64,000 bases of DNA, from NCBI GenBank assembly GCA_027422505.1, contig JAPQWV010000365.1, positions 372,001 through 436,000 of the forward strand, in the 5' to 3' direction. A program made the translations under genes and the position numbers. Within the stretch, counting starts at the first letter, position 1; every line of letters begins with the position of its first letter. Below are positions 1 through 11,700 of the stretch, in pieces. The notes under the pieces were generated by a model. It was not told the origin of the DNA and did no database searches. It saw only the letters and a program-made list of their open reading frames with translations. This DNA is from Craterostigma plantagineum (Eukaryota > Streptophyta > Magnoliopsida > Lamiales > Linderniaceae).

Positions 1-420
1 TATGTTCTCGGGCTTCAAGTCGCGGTGGTAGACGCCTCTGCTGTGGCAGAAATCCACCGCGTTTATCAGCTGATGGAAATACCTACGAGCAGTTTCTTCT
101 TTGAGCTTGCGCCTGGCGACTCTGTTGAAGAGCTCGCCTCCTTTGGCGTATTCCATTACGAAGTAGATCTTCGTCTTTGTGGCCATGACTTCGTAGAGAT
201 TGATGATGTAAGGATGCCTTACGATTCTCATGACTGATATCTCTCGCTTGATTTGGGGGACGACTCCCACCTTGATGACTTTGTCCTTGTCGATTACTTT
301 GATCGCCACGATTTCCCCTGTCTCTATTTTTCGAGCGTGGTACACTTTTGCGAACGTGCCTTGTCCTAATAACCTACCCAATTCGTATCTGTGCATCAAA
401 ACTCTACCGTTACGATCCAT
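1..420 (-). CDS. CBL-interacting protein kinase (CIPK/SnRK3), N-terminal 140 codons, cut by window edge
   Basis: Serine/threonine kinase of the CIPK family, which is activated by calcineurin B-like calcium sensors and phosphorylates ion transporters and stress targets. The minus strand reads in frame from ATG at 420 to the window edge (140 codons); the rest lies to the left. Visible in order are the glycine-rich loop GQGTFAKV (about residue 19), the ATP-binding lysine in [11 protein letters not shown], the CIPK signature [15 protein letters not shown], the hinge [14 protein letters not shown] and the catalytic loop HRDLKPEN at the very edge. No intron interrupts this part, and an in-frame TGA lies upstream, so ATG 420 is the first start. 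The activation loop and the NAF/FISL CBL-binding motif are outside the window, so the subfamily (CIPK5/20-like by memory) is only a guess. CIPK family membership is secure. Confidence 0.92.
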   Translation of the reverse strand, partial: MDRNGRVLMHRYELGRLLGQGTFAKVYHARKIETGEIVAIKVIDKDKVIKVGVVPQIKREISVMRIVRHPYIINLYEVMATKTKIYFVMEYAKGGELFNRVARRKLKEETARRYFHQLINAVDFCHSRGVYHRDLKPENI

Positions 421-597
421 CACGAAACTATCTGATGAAAGTATCAGAACAATCGTCTTTTTTCAAGTTTCTGGGCTCAACCATCGCCAGAGAAGGCTCG
501 TACTGTACTGCCCACAAATCTAAACTCGACGAAGATGAATTGCTGCATCTCATGTGTCCAATCACATTTGGAGAAAGGACCAAGAAAACGAAGAACG

Positions 598-1310
598 CTG
601 GGTAAGAACTTAAAAGCCCTCAGAAACATATTTGCAGCATTCCTTCCCCTGAATCTTGGTGGATCAGCTGTTGAAGTTTGATGGGAAGTTGATGAATGTA
701 TCTCTCAACACACTGCTTGGAACATGCCAAGAAGATTATTTTAGTAAAATCCAAGAAAAAAGTTCTTAATAGTGATATCATACATACAGTAAACCACAAA
801 CACATACTGAGGAAGATACTCGCCCTTTTTTTTCCATTTCCAAAGACAAACAAAAGAAACTATCCAACAAATTTCATGCTCCTATAGACATATACTCCAA
901 AGGTTCATGTTTGGTGACCCAAATTTTCTATATTTTTTCCCTACACCTTCGAAACAGTATAGAGAAACATTCAAGTGAATATTCGAGAATCCAGATAAGA
1001 AGGGTCGACTTTTACTACCACCACATACATCTCTTATTACAATATCTCATAATAGTTTTCACATGAATAACCCAGCTCATGAGATTCATTCACACGACAC
1101 GACCACCTCAGTTACGAAGTCGATGAGCTACACTTACAGAAAAGCATATGATCCAATCATTACCTGAGGACCCGCGTAGTTAAACTTCACATGATCTATA
1201 TAGAAAGCAATAATCAAAAGCAAAAACCCACAACAAAAACAATAATAAGCAAAATCTCCCCTTCAAAAAAAATACGCTAATCAAGAATTGAGATGCAGTT
1301 ACCGATATAC
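598..1310 (-). other. Putative 5'-UTR intron of the CIPK gene
   Basis: On the minus strand a consensus donor (CTCAG then GTATAT) ends a possible leader exon at 1311, and a pyrimidine-rich acceptor ending ACCCAG joins sequence at 597 that runs into the CIPK start. CIPK genes often carry leader introns. This is inferred from splice consensus only. The region 421-2116 otherwise shows no coding segment; its ORFs on either strand are short and AT-rich. Confidence 0.35.
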
Positions 1311-2116
1311 CTGAGCTCCCCGAGATGGAATGGAGAGTGTTTTTCTGCTGTTGTTGGCTTTAAGGAAAGAACGAAAGCAGAGTTCAAAAGATCCTTCTTG
1401 ATTCAACGATTAGTGTGTGGGGAAGAGTTCAAAATGGTGGCAATCTCCTTGGGGCCCCACGCCATTGATTAAGAGTTAAGTAAAAGCTGCTTTTCCATAT
1501 TGACCCCCCGACATTTCTAGTATATGAAATTACTCCCTACATTTCATTTTCTATCGAGGGGTTGGACAAAAATACCCTTCAGATATATATAATAGAATAT
1601 AACCCAGAGATTTGCTTTTTGTTTTTTCTATCAAGTTTGTTTCACCGTTGGACATAGTAGCAAACCCTGTTAAATATAACGTGCTAATTTCATAATAAAA
1701 CTGCATTTAGTGTCCTATATGGCCAATCAATTATTCGGCTACTGAAATAGGGGAAGACACCTATTTTCTGTTTCCTTTTCAAGACATTATTTATTTGTTT
1801 CGTCACAACTTTCAGACCACGCGAGAGTTCTTACGTTGTATTAGAAGAGTAACTAATAAAAAGAAATTTAATTCACAATCGCGATTTAGCTTAATAAATA
1901 TCCAACTTGTTGCTTCACACAGAGAATACTAGACTAGAATAACCAATAAAATAGTAGTTCATACTAGAAATATCCTAAGAGAAACATAAAATAACAATAG
2001 AAAAACCCCATTCCATTTCCATATTCCATTACATGCAGCTTTATATTACAGTTGTCCTTTCACGATTTTTCTAGGTCTAGCCATCATTCATCATCATCAG
2101 TCTTTTCTTCACAATA

Positions 2117-3613
2117 TCATCTTCTTTTCCTCAGATCAACGACGACCACCGTCACATTGTCGGCGCTGCTCCTCGCCAGAGCCAACTTCGTCAGCAGCAC
2201 CGACGCATCATTGCACGCCGTGTCCTCATCGGCGCCGTACCCATCGCACGGCGGCGGCGGCGGGTCCTCCAAGCACGACCTCACCACCCCACACGCCACG
2301 TCGTTCGACACCACGTCCCAAAGTCCGTCGCTCGCCAGAATTAAGAACTCGTCCGCCGCCGTTCGATCGGTGATCGTCACCTCTGGCTCGCAGCTCACAT
2401 ATGGCTTCAGATATATATCGCCTATATACATACATATATATATATATAAGCGTATGTATATATACTATATTGCGTGTGTTTGCGTGTGTGTGTGTAATAA
2501 ATGGGAGATATATTTATTTACCGATGGCTCTCGACATGGAGAGAACTCCAAGAACTCGAGCGCCTTCCCAGTATACGACCCGCCCGCCGGCGGCTTGGAT
2601 CCGACTCAGCTCGTCGGCACGGTCGGGCTATGTACGGCGGCGTAAGACAAACGCCGACGACGTTGTGAAATATTAGAATAGATTATTTAGAACTTTCTTT
2701 ACCTTGTGGTCGTCGGAGAGGGGGACGGGTTGGCCGTTGCGGCAGAGGACCGCCCTGGAGTCGCCGCAGTTGGCGATTACGATTCTGTCAGGTGTTACGA
2801 CGGCGACTACGGCGGTGGAGCCCACGGCGTCGCGGGCCGGCGGGCGAAGCTCGCAGCGGCAGCTCACCGCCCTTATTCCTCCGGCGTTGATCAAGTGGTT
2901 GAATGTGATTACTTCCTTGTCCATGCGTACGAAGCTTCGCTCCATCACGCATTTCCAGTTTTCGCCGGTGACGTTGACGCCGTCTCCGCCGGCGACGGTA
3001 TCGTCGGAGACTGCTATCTCTTCTTTGATTACCTCGTGCAGCCTCTCTCTGCACTTCGCAGCCACCTGAGAACCAAGAAACATAAAATAATGAATTAAAA
3101 AGCATTTTTTTTCAAAAAAAAAAAAAGAAAAATTGGATTGATTAATTAGATCGTCCTCGTATCCCTCACATGAGAGCAACCGTGGCCGTCGTAAACTCCA
3201 AAGTAGTGCCAAGACGACACGTCATCTCCGCCGCCGCCGACACGTTCCACTCCTCTGCCGCCGGCGGTGCAGAACCAAGGGCGAATAGCCAACGCATCTT
3301 CCATATCCCTCCGCCGCCCACACACGGAAGCGAACCCGTACCTGGGCAAGACCCTCACGCGCCCGACGCCACCAGCATGCGGCGGCGGAGCACGGCTTAC
3401 AACCAACGACGCCGCAGCCGCAGCCGCCGCCGGCGACAGATCAGCGCCAGCAACACCAGCACCGCCCACCACCAAAACGTGACTCGTCGGCGGAACCTCA
3501 CCACTACTGCCGCGTAGAACGAAGCCGTTATCACCGTCATAATCCTCGGAACGGCGGCGCTTATTCTCGGACCACGGCGGCTGGTCGGTGATCCTCACGC
3601 GCCTGAACTCCAT
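2117..3613 (-). CDS. Clade A protein phosphatase 2C (HAI/ABI-type ABA co-receptor), 405 aa, 4 exons
   Basis: Mg/Mn-dependent Ser/Thr phosphatase of the ABA pathway; clade A members dephosphorylate SnRK2 kinases and are inhibited by PYR/PYL receptors with ABA. Exons on the minus strand: 3613-3170, 3065-2703, 2627-2522, 2421-2117, all with GT-AG introns and a continuous frame (1,218 nt). Motifs in order: [16 protein letters not shown], metal-binding [39 protein letters not shown], the receptor 'lock' tryptophan in [11 protein letters not shown] (about W289), [25 protein letters not shown] and terminal [10 protein letters not shown]. The N-terminus is low-complexity and alanine-rich. The lock tryptophan and the [10 protein letters not shown] context suggest the HAI/ABI side of clade A, not AHG1; the exact orthologue is uncertain. 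Intron 3 is a TA/TG microsatellite (about 2431-2495). It shares its strand with the neighbouring CIPK, but the two are separately transcribed. Confidence 0.93.
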
Positions 3614-3886
3614 CGATATAATCTCACTCGAACAACTCTTCTCACTACATATATGTCATTAAATAGAGGAAGAGATCAGCGAGGAAGATTGTAAGAATAG
3701 ATTTCCTTTTTCTTTTTCTTATCAGAGATACAATAGAAAAGTAAGGGCGATACAGTGGAAAGAGGGGATTAAATACTACACAGTGCAAATGTGGGATCCA
3801 CCTTTAGGCGTCAAGCAAGACTGCAATGTGTCGAGTTTTAGAGAGATCTGAGCCGTCGAAGCGTCCACCTGGCAGCTGGAAGGCGG

Positions 3887-3892
3887 CACGTG
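3887..3892. promoter_or_regulatory. G-box/ABRE core upstream of the PP2C gene
   Basis: CACGTG in the context GGCACGTGGGCC, about 275 bp before the PP2C start, followed by a CCAAT motif. A GGGCCCAC (TCP/site II-like) element lies near 3944-3951. ACGTGGG is the ABRE core bound by ABF/AREB bZIP factors, and clade A PP2Cs are typically ABA-induced in feedback. Function here is inferred. Confidence 0.4.
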
Positions 3893-4402
3893 GGCCAATC
3901 GGAACAAGACATCAGGTCTTTAACCTTAATGCTTTGCAAAGGTGGGGCCCACATGTAAGTACATCGACGTCTGTGTTGGGATAAAGACACTGGTTTACCG
4001 ATGGACACGTTTCGTCTGAGGAATCTCTCTCTCTCTCTTTTCCTTTAAATTTCAGGTCTTGACGTTACAATTTCCGACTCCTTTCTAGTATATTAATTAT
4101 TTCTTTCTTTTCGAAGACAAATGAAAAAGAAACGAGTGTGTAGGATGGATACTTTGCATGTGGGCCAAATTTATTAGGAGCATTTTCCGATCAAAGAGTA
4201 AAGGCGCTTATGTTTATTATTCTAGCAAATGTTACTTTGAATTAGGTTTTAATTATACTTGTATTGTGAAGGAATCCAAGTCATGAGTTCGAAACGAATC
4301 TTCTATACATACGGCAAAGCTCATCAGAAAATAACTGTGCTACTTTCTCGACCGGGCAAGAAGTGTCACACTCACGGCCGTGACACTGTCGGGCAGCTTA
4401 CG

Positions 4403-4554
4403 TCGCCATTGTCCGGCGTCACGGCCACGTGCAGGACACGTCATGGCCCGACATTACATGTTCGGTACGGCCACGTGCAGGACACGTCGCCACTGTCCGA
4501 CGTCACGGCCACGTGCAGGACACGTCACGGTCCGACATTACACGTTCGGTACGG
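4403..4554. repeat. 85-bp tandem repeat, about 1.8 copies, GC-rich
   Basis: Two units begin at 4403 and 4488 with a period of 85. A shorter motif, GGCCACGTGCAGGACACGTC, recurs three times (about 4424, 4469, 4508), each time carrying a CACGTG. The open frame through it (about 4259-4627) is a by-product of the repeat. Together with the following repeat it may be a remnant of an LTR-like element; no ends could be assigned. Confidence 0.65.
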
Positions 4555-4670
4555 CGAACAGTGTCGCAATCTTACAATAATCGTCAAAAAAATATGTGAC
4601 GTAGGACAAGTGGAGACACGGAAGTGAGCGGAGAATCTCATCCTCATAAAGAGCTCAAGGCATATAACGA

Positions 4671-4889
4671 AAACTTCGTTAGGAGACGACTATACGGAAT
4701 CCAACGGTTATAACAGATAGTTGCATATCCGTCTAATAAATTTAGGTTTCGCATCGCGTTGGAAATCTCAGTCCGTACGGAAACTTCGTTAGGAGACGAC
4801 TATAAGGAATCCAACGGTTATAACAGATAGTTGCATATCCGTCTAATAAATTTAGGTTTCGCATCGCGTTGGAAATCTCATTCCGTACG
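4671..4889. repeat. 110-bp tandem direct repeat, two near-identical copies
   Basis: The segment at 4671-4780 recurs at 4781-4889 with only a few substitutions (for example tatacgg/tataagg and cagtccg/cattccg), so the duplication is recent. The following 4890-5030 ends in a poly(A)-signal-like AT-rich tail (aatgaaatcc) and a (TA)n tract at about 5031-5055, again LTR-like. Origin unknown. Confidence 0.8.
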
Positions 4890-5029
4890 AGGAACAATAT
4901 CATGATACATAACGGCCAATTTTGTCCGAAAGTGTCGAACAGTTAGGACACATAGCTTTTAGTGTCGACAGATTGTTACTGCTCTATTGTATCTTTGTAT
5001 CCATTTATGAATGAAATCCTTCTTTTAAA

Positions 5030-5056
<27 letters not shown>

Positions 5057-5061
<5 letters not shown>

Positions 5062-5686
5062 AAACCTCTATAAATTTAATAACATTGGAACCATGTAATG
5101 TTATTAATTTAGAGAGGTATTAATATATTGATAAATTAATATTTTACTAATTAAAAGAGATACTCTGTAAATTCAACAAATTTAGAATGTATTGACGATT
5201 AATGAATTCAAATACGTTTCATTGACTATATTCATGCACCCAATACATTTACAAGTGTGAATAAATGAAAAATATCGTTTGAAAATTAGTCAATGTACAA
5301 TATCAAATGCTCATGATATCTCTAGGTATCGTTCATCCAACTTTCAGAAAGGTGTGAATATTAAGCGACACGGCGACAAAAAGCCTTCACATTCTTTTTT
5401 TTGTTACAGATAGAGAACTCGACATCGGAACTATTAACTGCAATTAAAAAAATTCGGGATAAAATTTAATTAGATTAAAATTTAAGAAAATCAACAAATA
5501 TATTCTTATTTTAGCATATTACATAATTTATAATTGTAATTTTTATGAATCATTAATTTAGAGTTTTAATGGAACCTAATATTTATAAATGAATTTTCCA
5601 AAAAATTATTAGATTATTATCTTATGGAATTTGATGATTTTTTTAGAACGGTCCAAGTCGAGAATTTTATTTTAGAGAGTTTACCG
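5057..5686. mobile_element. Emigrant-like (pogo/mariner) MITE, about 630 bp
   Basis: The left end reads CAGAAAAACCTCTATAAATT after a TA; the right end, inverted, reads CGGTAAACTCTCTAAAAT and is followed by TA. These match the remembered consensus of Emigrant MITE ends (CAGTAAAACCTCTATAAAT, TA target). The interior is AT-rich and non-coding. The ends have diverged, so the insertion is old. Confidence 0.55.
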
Positions 5687-5909
5687 TAATCCTATACGGA
5701 ATGAAACCATTGTACGACATCAAACAGTCAGGGCATATAACACACGATATCACAAAATTTTTACACAATAATTTATGTATTTAGTGCTTTATTACGATTA
5801 ATGTGTATCAGCTGCTTCAATTTCAAGAGGTGGTATAGTTGAAACAAAATGAAACCATTGTCGTTTTTATGAAAAAATACATCATTCGTTCTAATTACAT
5901 CAGTCTTTC

Positions 5910-7885
5910 TCAATCGTCGTCTACGTATATCGTTTCCTGCTGAAACAAACCGCCAAAAAGCTTCCTCGTTTCCGACCTCTTAGACTCCTCCTCCGCCGCC
6001 GCCGCCGACGTATCTTTCTTCTTCTGATTCTGAACCTCCTTCGCCTTCGCGGCGGGCTTCTTGTTAGCAGTCGCAGGACTTTTCACCACGGCCTTAAGCG
6101 AAGGCAGCGACCGAGCTTTCGCCTGACCCCTCACGGTGGCGAGACGAACCTTCGGCTCCTCCTCGCCTTGTTGCTGCTGCTGCACGCCTTCGATGGCCGT
6201 CTTGAGCTGCGAGCTCAGTTTCTCCCACGAGATCTGCGAACTCACGCCCTTGGCTCGGCCGATTATGGTCTCGATTGTGGCGTCGGCTTTCTTCTCTGCT
6301 TCCGCCGCTACGCTCGAAGCTAGGGCTTCTTCCTCCTTCAGCTTCTTCACCTCCTCTTCGAGCTTCTTCGCTGCATCGCTTGCTTCGCGCGCCTTTTCTG
6401 TGGCTCTGAGGGCTTCTTCCTCGGCTTCTGCTTTCGCTAGGGCTTCTGCGTAAGCCTTTCTTCTCCCATCCTCTGGAATTACGCTGTAGTCGATGAAATT
6501 GCAATTGGCGTTCAGTGCATTGTAATTGTCTTCTAGTCTCAGGTTAAGCATACGCTGTTTGCCGCATATGACGCAGAGATGAGATTTTCATTTTACCTTA
6601 TAAGTTCGCTGATGGTCTTCAATGGTGCTGATGGATCTGTAGAGACTTCGACAACCTAAGGTATGGCGAAGTGTTTCAGGCAAAAGCATCATGAGAAATC
6701 TCGTATCTTCTTATCATAAAATTTCACCTTGTTTTCTGCGATTGCTGTGTCTGAGAATACATCTGCTACCAGCGAAGCTATTTGTGATTTCGTCACCTGT
6801 TGTTTTCATTGTAGAGATAGTAGCAGAAAACAGTTAGTCCAACCATCAATGAAAGAAATCACACCTTCAGAAGAACGGAGACTATCACGAAAAAGAAGTC
6901 TCAAGACTACCCTTAATTGCAAGCATTACATTACTTTGTAGTCGTTTGCATCGGAGCTTCCTTCGGCCGAGACGACGAGGTTGTAAGAAGCCTCGGGACT
7001 ATAATCTTCGGTCAGGCTAGTCTTTATGAGGGTGTAATTAACATCCGCCTCCACCACTCTTTGCAGGAACTCGGCGAACGTCAGCGGTTGGGACTTCGAA
7101 AAGAGACCGTTGAAGAACAGCTTAACGCCGTCGAGCACATTATAAGTCGAAGAAGCATTCAAAGTAGAATCGTCGTATACAATGGCCACGTGATCAACGT
7201 TGGCCAGCTTCGCAGCTTGAATCACTTGCAAGGCATCTGAGGTCGACACCTTAGAACTCGGGCCATCCTCCTCGGGCCCAATGGTGACGACCACTTTGCT
7301 CGCGTTGCCTATCGACTTAGCTATGGACTCCACGTCTTGAAAGGTCGAATCGACGGCGTTCAGACGCTTGGATTCCTCGTTAGATATTACCTGTTAAGGT
7401 GATGTAAATGGTAAAAAAAAAAATACCTTTATTACAATGTTCATTATCTGATGATCACTGGGGAAGAAGAGAATCCTAACCTTGTAATTAACTGCGATTC
7501 GAGCGAGTTCTTGGGCAGAGCCAAGGTCCGCCACGCCGGCCCTAACTGCGAACCCATTTCTCAGCAGCGTCTGGGCAATGCGTATGCCTACTTGTCCCAT
7601 GGCGCCAGCCACGAAGACTGTAGAGGTGTCCTTACGCCTTTGGTTACCGAAGGTCAGGCCCGTCGAGGGATTGGCGATAACAGGCACTAGGGACTTTACG
7701 TCGGGCAGTTTTGTGAAGTCGAATTGGAAGGGGTTCGAGTTTTGAGGCTTTTCTGAAGATTGATTGGCAGAAATTGGGATAAAGACTACATTTTTCCTGG
7801 AATTTGATGGTGGGTTGTTGGTTTTTGTCCTTTGGGCTGGGATGGTTTTGGGGATGAAGGAGTTTGAAGTGAGCGTTGGCGCCAT
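5910..7885 (-). CDS. PTAC16: PTAC16, plastid transcriptionally active chromosome 16-like NAD(P)-binding protein, 520 aa
   Basis: Chloroplast protein of the plastid nucleoid and thylakoid; exact role unresolved. Exons on the minus strand: 7885-7481, 7390-6935, 6796-6728, 6655-6597, 6483-5910, all GT-AG and summing to 521 codons. Residues 1-45 form a Ser/Thr/Asn-rich plastid transit peptide. A Rossmann-like segment follows with TVFVAGAMGQVGIRIAQTLL (variant GxxGxxG) and LNAVDSTFQD. Middle motifs include KVVVTIGPEEDGP, HVAIVYDDST, YNVLDGVKLFF and ENKVVEVSTDPSAP. After VIPEDGRRKAY comes an Ala/Glu/Lys-rich coiled coil, then a basic tail ending FGGLFQQETIYVDDD, which matches the remembered Arabidopsis end. 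Arabidopsis length (about 510) agrees. It is transcribed divergently from the BTB gene at 8739 across about 850 bp. Confidence is high because both ends and many internal blocks agree. Confidence 0.93.
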
Positions 7886-8738
7886 GGAAGAGTATCAGAG
7901 AAGAAAAGGGAAGAGTCTGTGCTAGCCGACGCTGCTACTTGCTTGAGGTCAGTCTATGGTTATGCTTTTCTTCCATTGCTGCTTTTTTTTGGAAAGAAAG
8001 AGGATTTTGATTTTGGGATTGGGGTGTTATCCAATGAGGATGGGACACTTGGTTGCGTTTTATCTTGAAGGGAGTATTTATGACGACCGATGACCACACG
8101 ATTTCTTGCTTGATCTTGAAATGTGAAGAAGAAAAAGAACCATGAATATTCTCACTTTCTTCACTTCAGTGTACAGATTTGTATCTTGCATTAGTTGGCA
8201 TACTATTTTAATTTTAATTTCGTAAATTTAAATATGAAAAATTATATAGTAAAACATTATTAGTTGAAGTAAAATAATAAATGACATAATAAATAAACAT
8301 AAGTAAAAACCCTATTTATCGGTTTGGAAAAAAGTGAAGTATATTGTTCATCAACTATAAAATTCCACTAAAGTAGAGATTCATTCTATTTTCGCGGCTA
8401 TTGGAGATGCCCTTCTACGTATTCCCCTTTTCAATGCACTCTCGACATTAAGAATAGATTATAGAACCCGCAAAAATACTATAAAGGTGGCTGGGAATGA
8501 ATAGAATTCCATGTAGATGGCTTCTCTTGTGTTTACATTTTTATTCTACGACCAAGGCTGTACCAAGATTATATTTTTACGCATTTTTTTTCTCTTCGTT
8601 CTTGATCTTTCCTACTTTTCAATAGAAACAACAACAATCCGCATAACTCTGCCTGCAAATTAGGATGTTGCAGTCTAAAACACTAAAATCGAATCCATTA
8701 TCCGATCCTTTATTTTCTTAACATACTTTATTCTAGTC
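7886..8738. promoter_or_regulatory. Divergent intergenic promoter region
   Basis: About 850 bp separate the start codons of PTAC16 (minus) and the first BTB gene (plus). No coding segment or transposon end was recognised. It is AT-rich from about 8200 to 8350. Confidence 0.5.
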
Positions 8739-11700
8739 ATGGACATGGGCTCACAAGAAACCCCTTCGGATGATTTCGGGTTTGCACTCGACCAAGTTAG
8801 GTTTTCAGATTCAGTTCTGAGAATCGAACTTGTGCCAGACTCTCATGCTGTCTTAATGCTTGCTGATTGGACAAGTAATCTTAATCGTCGAGGAGATGAT
8901 GACCAAATTACCAGCCATGGTGATGATAGTTAAGTATTGCCCTCTAAATTTGCTGTTCCTTTCCTTTTTCCCCCTAAAATTACTGAGGAAATTGATGACT
9001 ATTCTTTCGTATGTACGAATCTGTGAGGTTGATAGATACCTGATAGGGGTGAACTTTAGCCTAGCATTCCTCCTTACCCGGACACCTGAAGATAGTGACT
9101 TTTGGGACATATGTCCAGAGGGGTAGTACACGTGGGGACCTGTGACCCTGTACGGAAAAGGTGAAGTGGGCCCCAGCAGCAAAGCAACTTGAGCGGGAAA
9201 TATTGGATAAGGGCCGACCAGGGAACACGTGGCATTTTGTGATTGGATGACATTATAAATAGAGGAGGCGCGCGTCAGTCTGACAACAGTACGATCGCAG
9301 GTGCTGTCTCCTCCCAGGATGTACTGCCTGTCGCTGTCAAGTGGTCCTGGGAGTATGCCAGCTCGGCAAACAAAGGGAATTTGGGTATATGTGAATAGAG
9401 AGAGACGAGATCAAGGCAAGAATCAACATAACACCAAGACACTTAGATATTTTCTACATCATTCATCTTCTTCATCCATTCTTTCACCATGAAAGCACTG
9501 TAACGAGCGAAGTGAGTCTGTGTGTGTATTTCGTGACTGTGACTAGTGGATACTGTTTCCGGCGGCCCGTGGATGTAGGACATCTGTCCGAACCACGTTA
9601 AATCCTTGTCTCTCTCATTCATTTCCTTCATAGCACTAAAGTATAAACCCTAAAACACTCCAAGAACATCAAGGCCCAGTCCGTCTTACCCATCACCGCC
9701 TTTCCCGAACCAAATATCGTTGATCGGGGTCATACCCGCATCAAATGGCGCCGTCTGTGGGAAAGATGGCTTGAGACGTGAGTGCGCTGGGTAGTAACGG
9801 CAAGGAAGGCAGACTGTTTCTGGGTCTGCTTGAAGGTAGGTCGAGGAAGGCAAGCTGAGATCGTGTTATCTGAAGAAACGTGAGAGAGACAGTGGAAGGT
9901 TGTCGTTGCTAGAGGAGTAGCAGATCTTAGAGACGAATAGACGTTAACCACGATGGAGGAACAGCCGTCATTGGCACAAAACTTGCAAGGACGGTTTGAG
10001 GAAGCTGCGGGGAAATCGGGGGAAAGTCCTGCGCCGGCTCCGACGCTGGCTTCACCGATCGAGGCCCCAGTGGTTACACCACTGCCCACCTTTGCGGGAC
10101 CATCTGGAGCCATACCGCCTCAAACCCCTGTGACCATGACGGTGGAACAGCTGGATCTGTTGGTGAAGAATGCAGTGGACGCGGCCATAGCCGCTAAGAA
10201 GGCAAGGAGCAAGGGCAAACGGAAGCAGCCCTTCTCCGTTCCGGTCAGAACCTCAGAGGGCCATGTCTCAGAGTGGGAAGAAACCGTAGGAGAAAACATG
10301 GTGGCTGGGGAAGAAGCCTTGCGTCGCCCGCCAGACAGAGACTCGCCGAGGAGAGAGGCTACCCAGGAAGAGAGAGATGTGGGGCCACAGGCCCCAACGC
10401 GTGGGCGAGGGGGACCTTCTAGAGGAGTTCAGGAAGGACCGGTGAATCCAAGGAACGCCGTGCCTCCGATGACCATGGCCAGTGGACACCTGGTGGAAGG
10501 AGAGGAGAAGGCTGGGGAACACCAAGTAGAAGTTAGAAGCTATGGCATGCACGGTCGAGAAGGAGGCGTTAGTTCCCAGGGACAGGAGCTTAGGAGGCAA
10601 GTGTCGGACCTCAGGAAAGTACTAGATGAGATCCGAAACAAAACAACCAGGCCCCATCTGCGAGGGCTATATCAGGCCGGTACGCCTTTGGCCAAAGGGT
10701 TGTTGGAAGGGGAAGTTGCGCTCAACTTTAAACAGTTGCCATATGAGTATGATGGTACCACTGACCCGGAGGAACACGTGCTACGTTTCAAGAATACCAT
10801 CCTACTGCACAATTTCTCGGAGGGAGTGAAATGTAGAGTCTTCCTGACAACTCTGGTGAGGGCTGCTCAACAGTGGTTCAGCCAGCTCGAACCAGAGGTT
10901 ATCCACTCGTTTGAGGAGTTCCGGGAGATGTTCATCAACCAGTTTGCTAGCGCTAGGAAGCCACCTAAGTCGGACATGTCTTTGTTTCAAATCAAGCAGC
11001 GACCGGACGAGAGCCTTAGATCTTACATCAGAAGATTTAATGTGGCAGCCTTGGAGGTACCCTCTGCCACCACCTCTGTTAAAATTAACGCTTTGGTTCA
11101 TGGTTTGCAGGTTGGCGACTTCTTCGCATCGCTCTCCAAAAAGCCCCCACAAACGTTTGAGGAACTGTTGGGCAGAGCGGATAAGTACATAAACCTGGAG
11201 GAAAGCAGGCTGGCGAAAATCCGAGAAGGAACGCCCAGAGTGATGCCTAAGAAAGAAGTACAGAGCCACAATAGGAGCAGGGCAGATGTCCGAGTCACTC
11301 ACCCTCCAGCGATCAGAAGGCCTATGGCGGGTGGTGCGAACAGATTCCCTCCTAGGTATCAGAAATACACTCCTCTGCGAGCGAACCTGGAAGAAGTCCT
11401 GGCCGTGGCATCAAGACACCCAGACATGCGGTATCCTCGAGTCAACCCGCGGGGACACCCAAAGCCCACGTCGGGGCCCTTCTGCCGCTACCATAATGAA
11501 TATGGGCATCATACCGACAACTGCACGCATCTGAAGAATGAAATAGAAAGGTTGATAAAGGCAGGGCATCTCAAGGAGTTTATATATCGAGATAGAGGAC
11601 CGGTCCCGCCAACACAGCCTCGGGAGAGGGAAGGTCCGCTACCCGACAAGGGAAAACAACCTATGATGGAACCCAACAGGCCGGGACCTAGCCAGCCGAG

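Noticed and set aside
4259..4627. 122-residue ORF upstream of the PP2C
   Set aside because: It is produced by the 85-bp tandem repeat; its protein is internally repetitive with no recognisable domain.
6136..6453. 105-residue plus-strand ORF opposite PTAC16
   Set aside because: Serine/alanine-rich shadow of the coiled-coil codons of PTAC16 exon 5.
9301..9631. Short ORFs in the 5' LTR, repeated at 20049-20379
   Set aside because: They are identical because the LTRs are identical, overlap on both strands, and sit in promoter/leader sequence.
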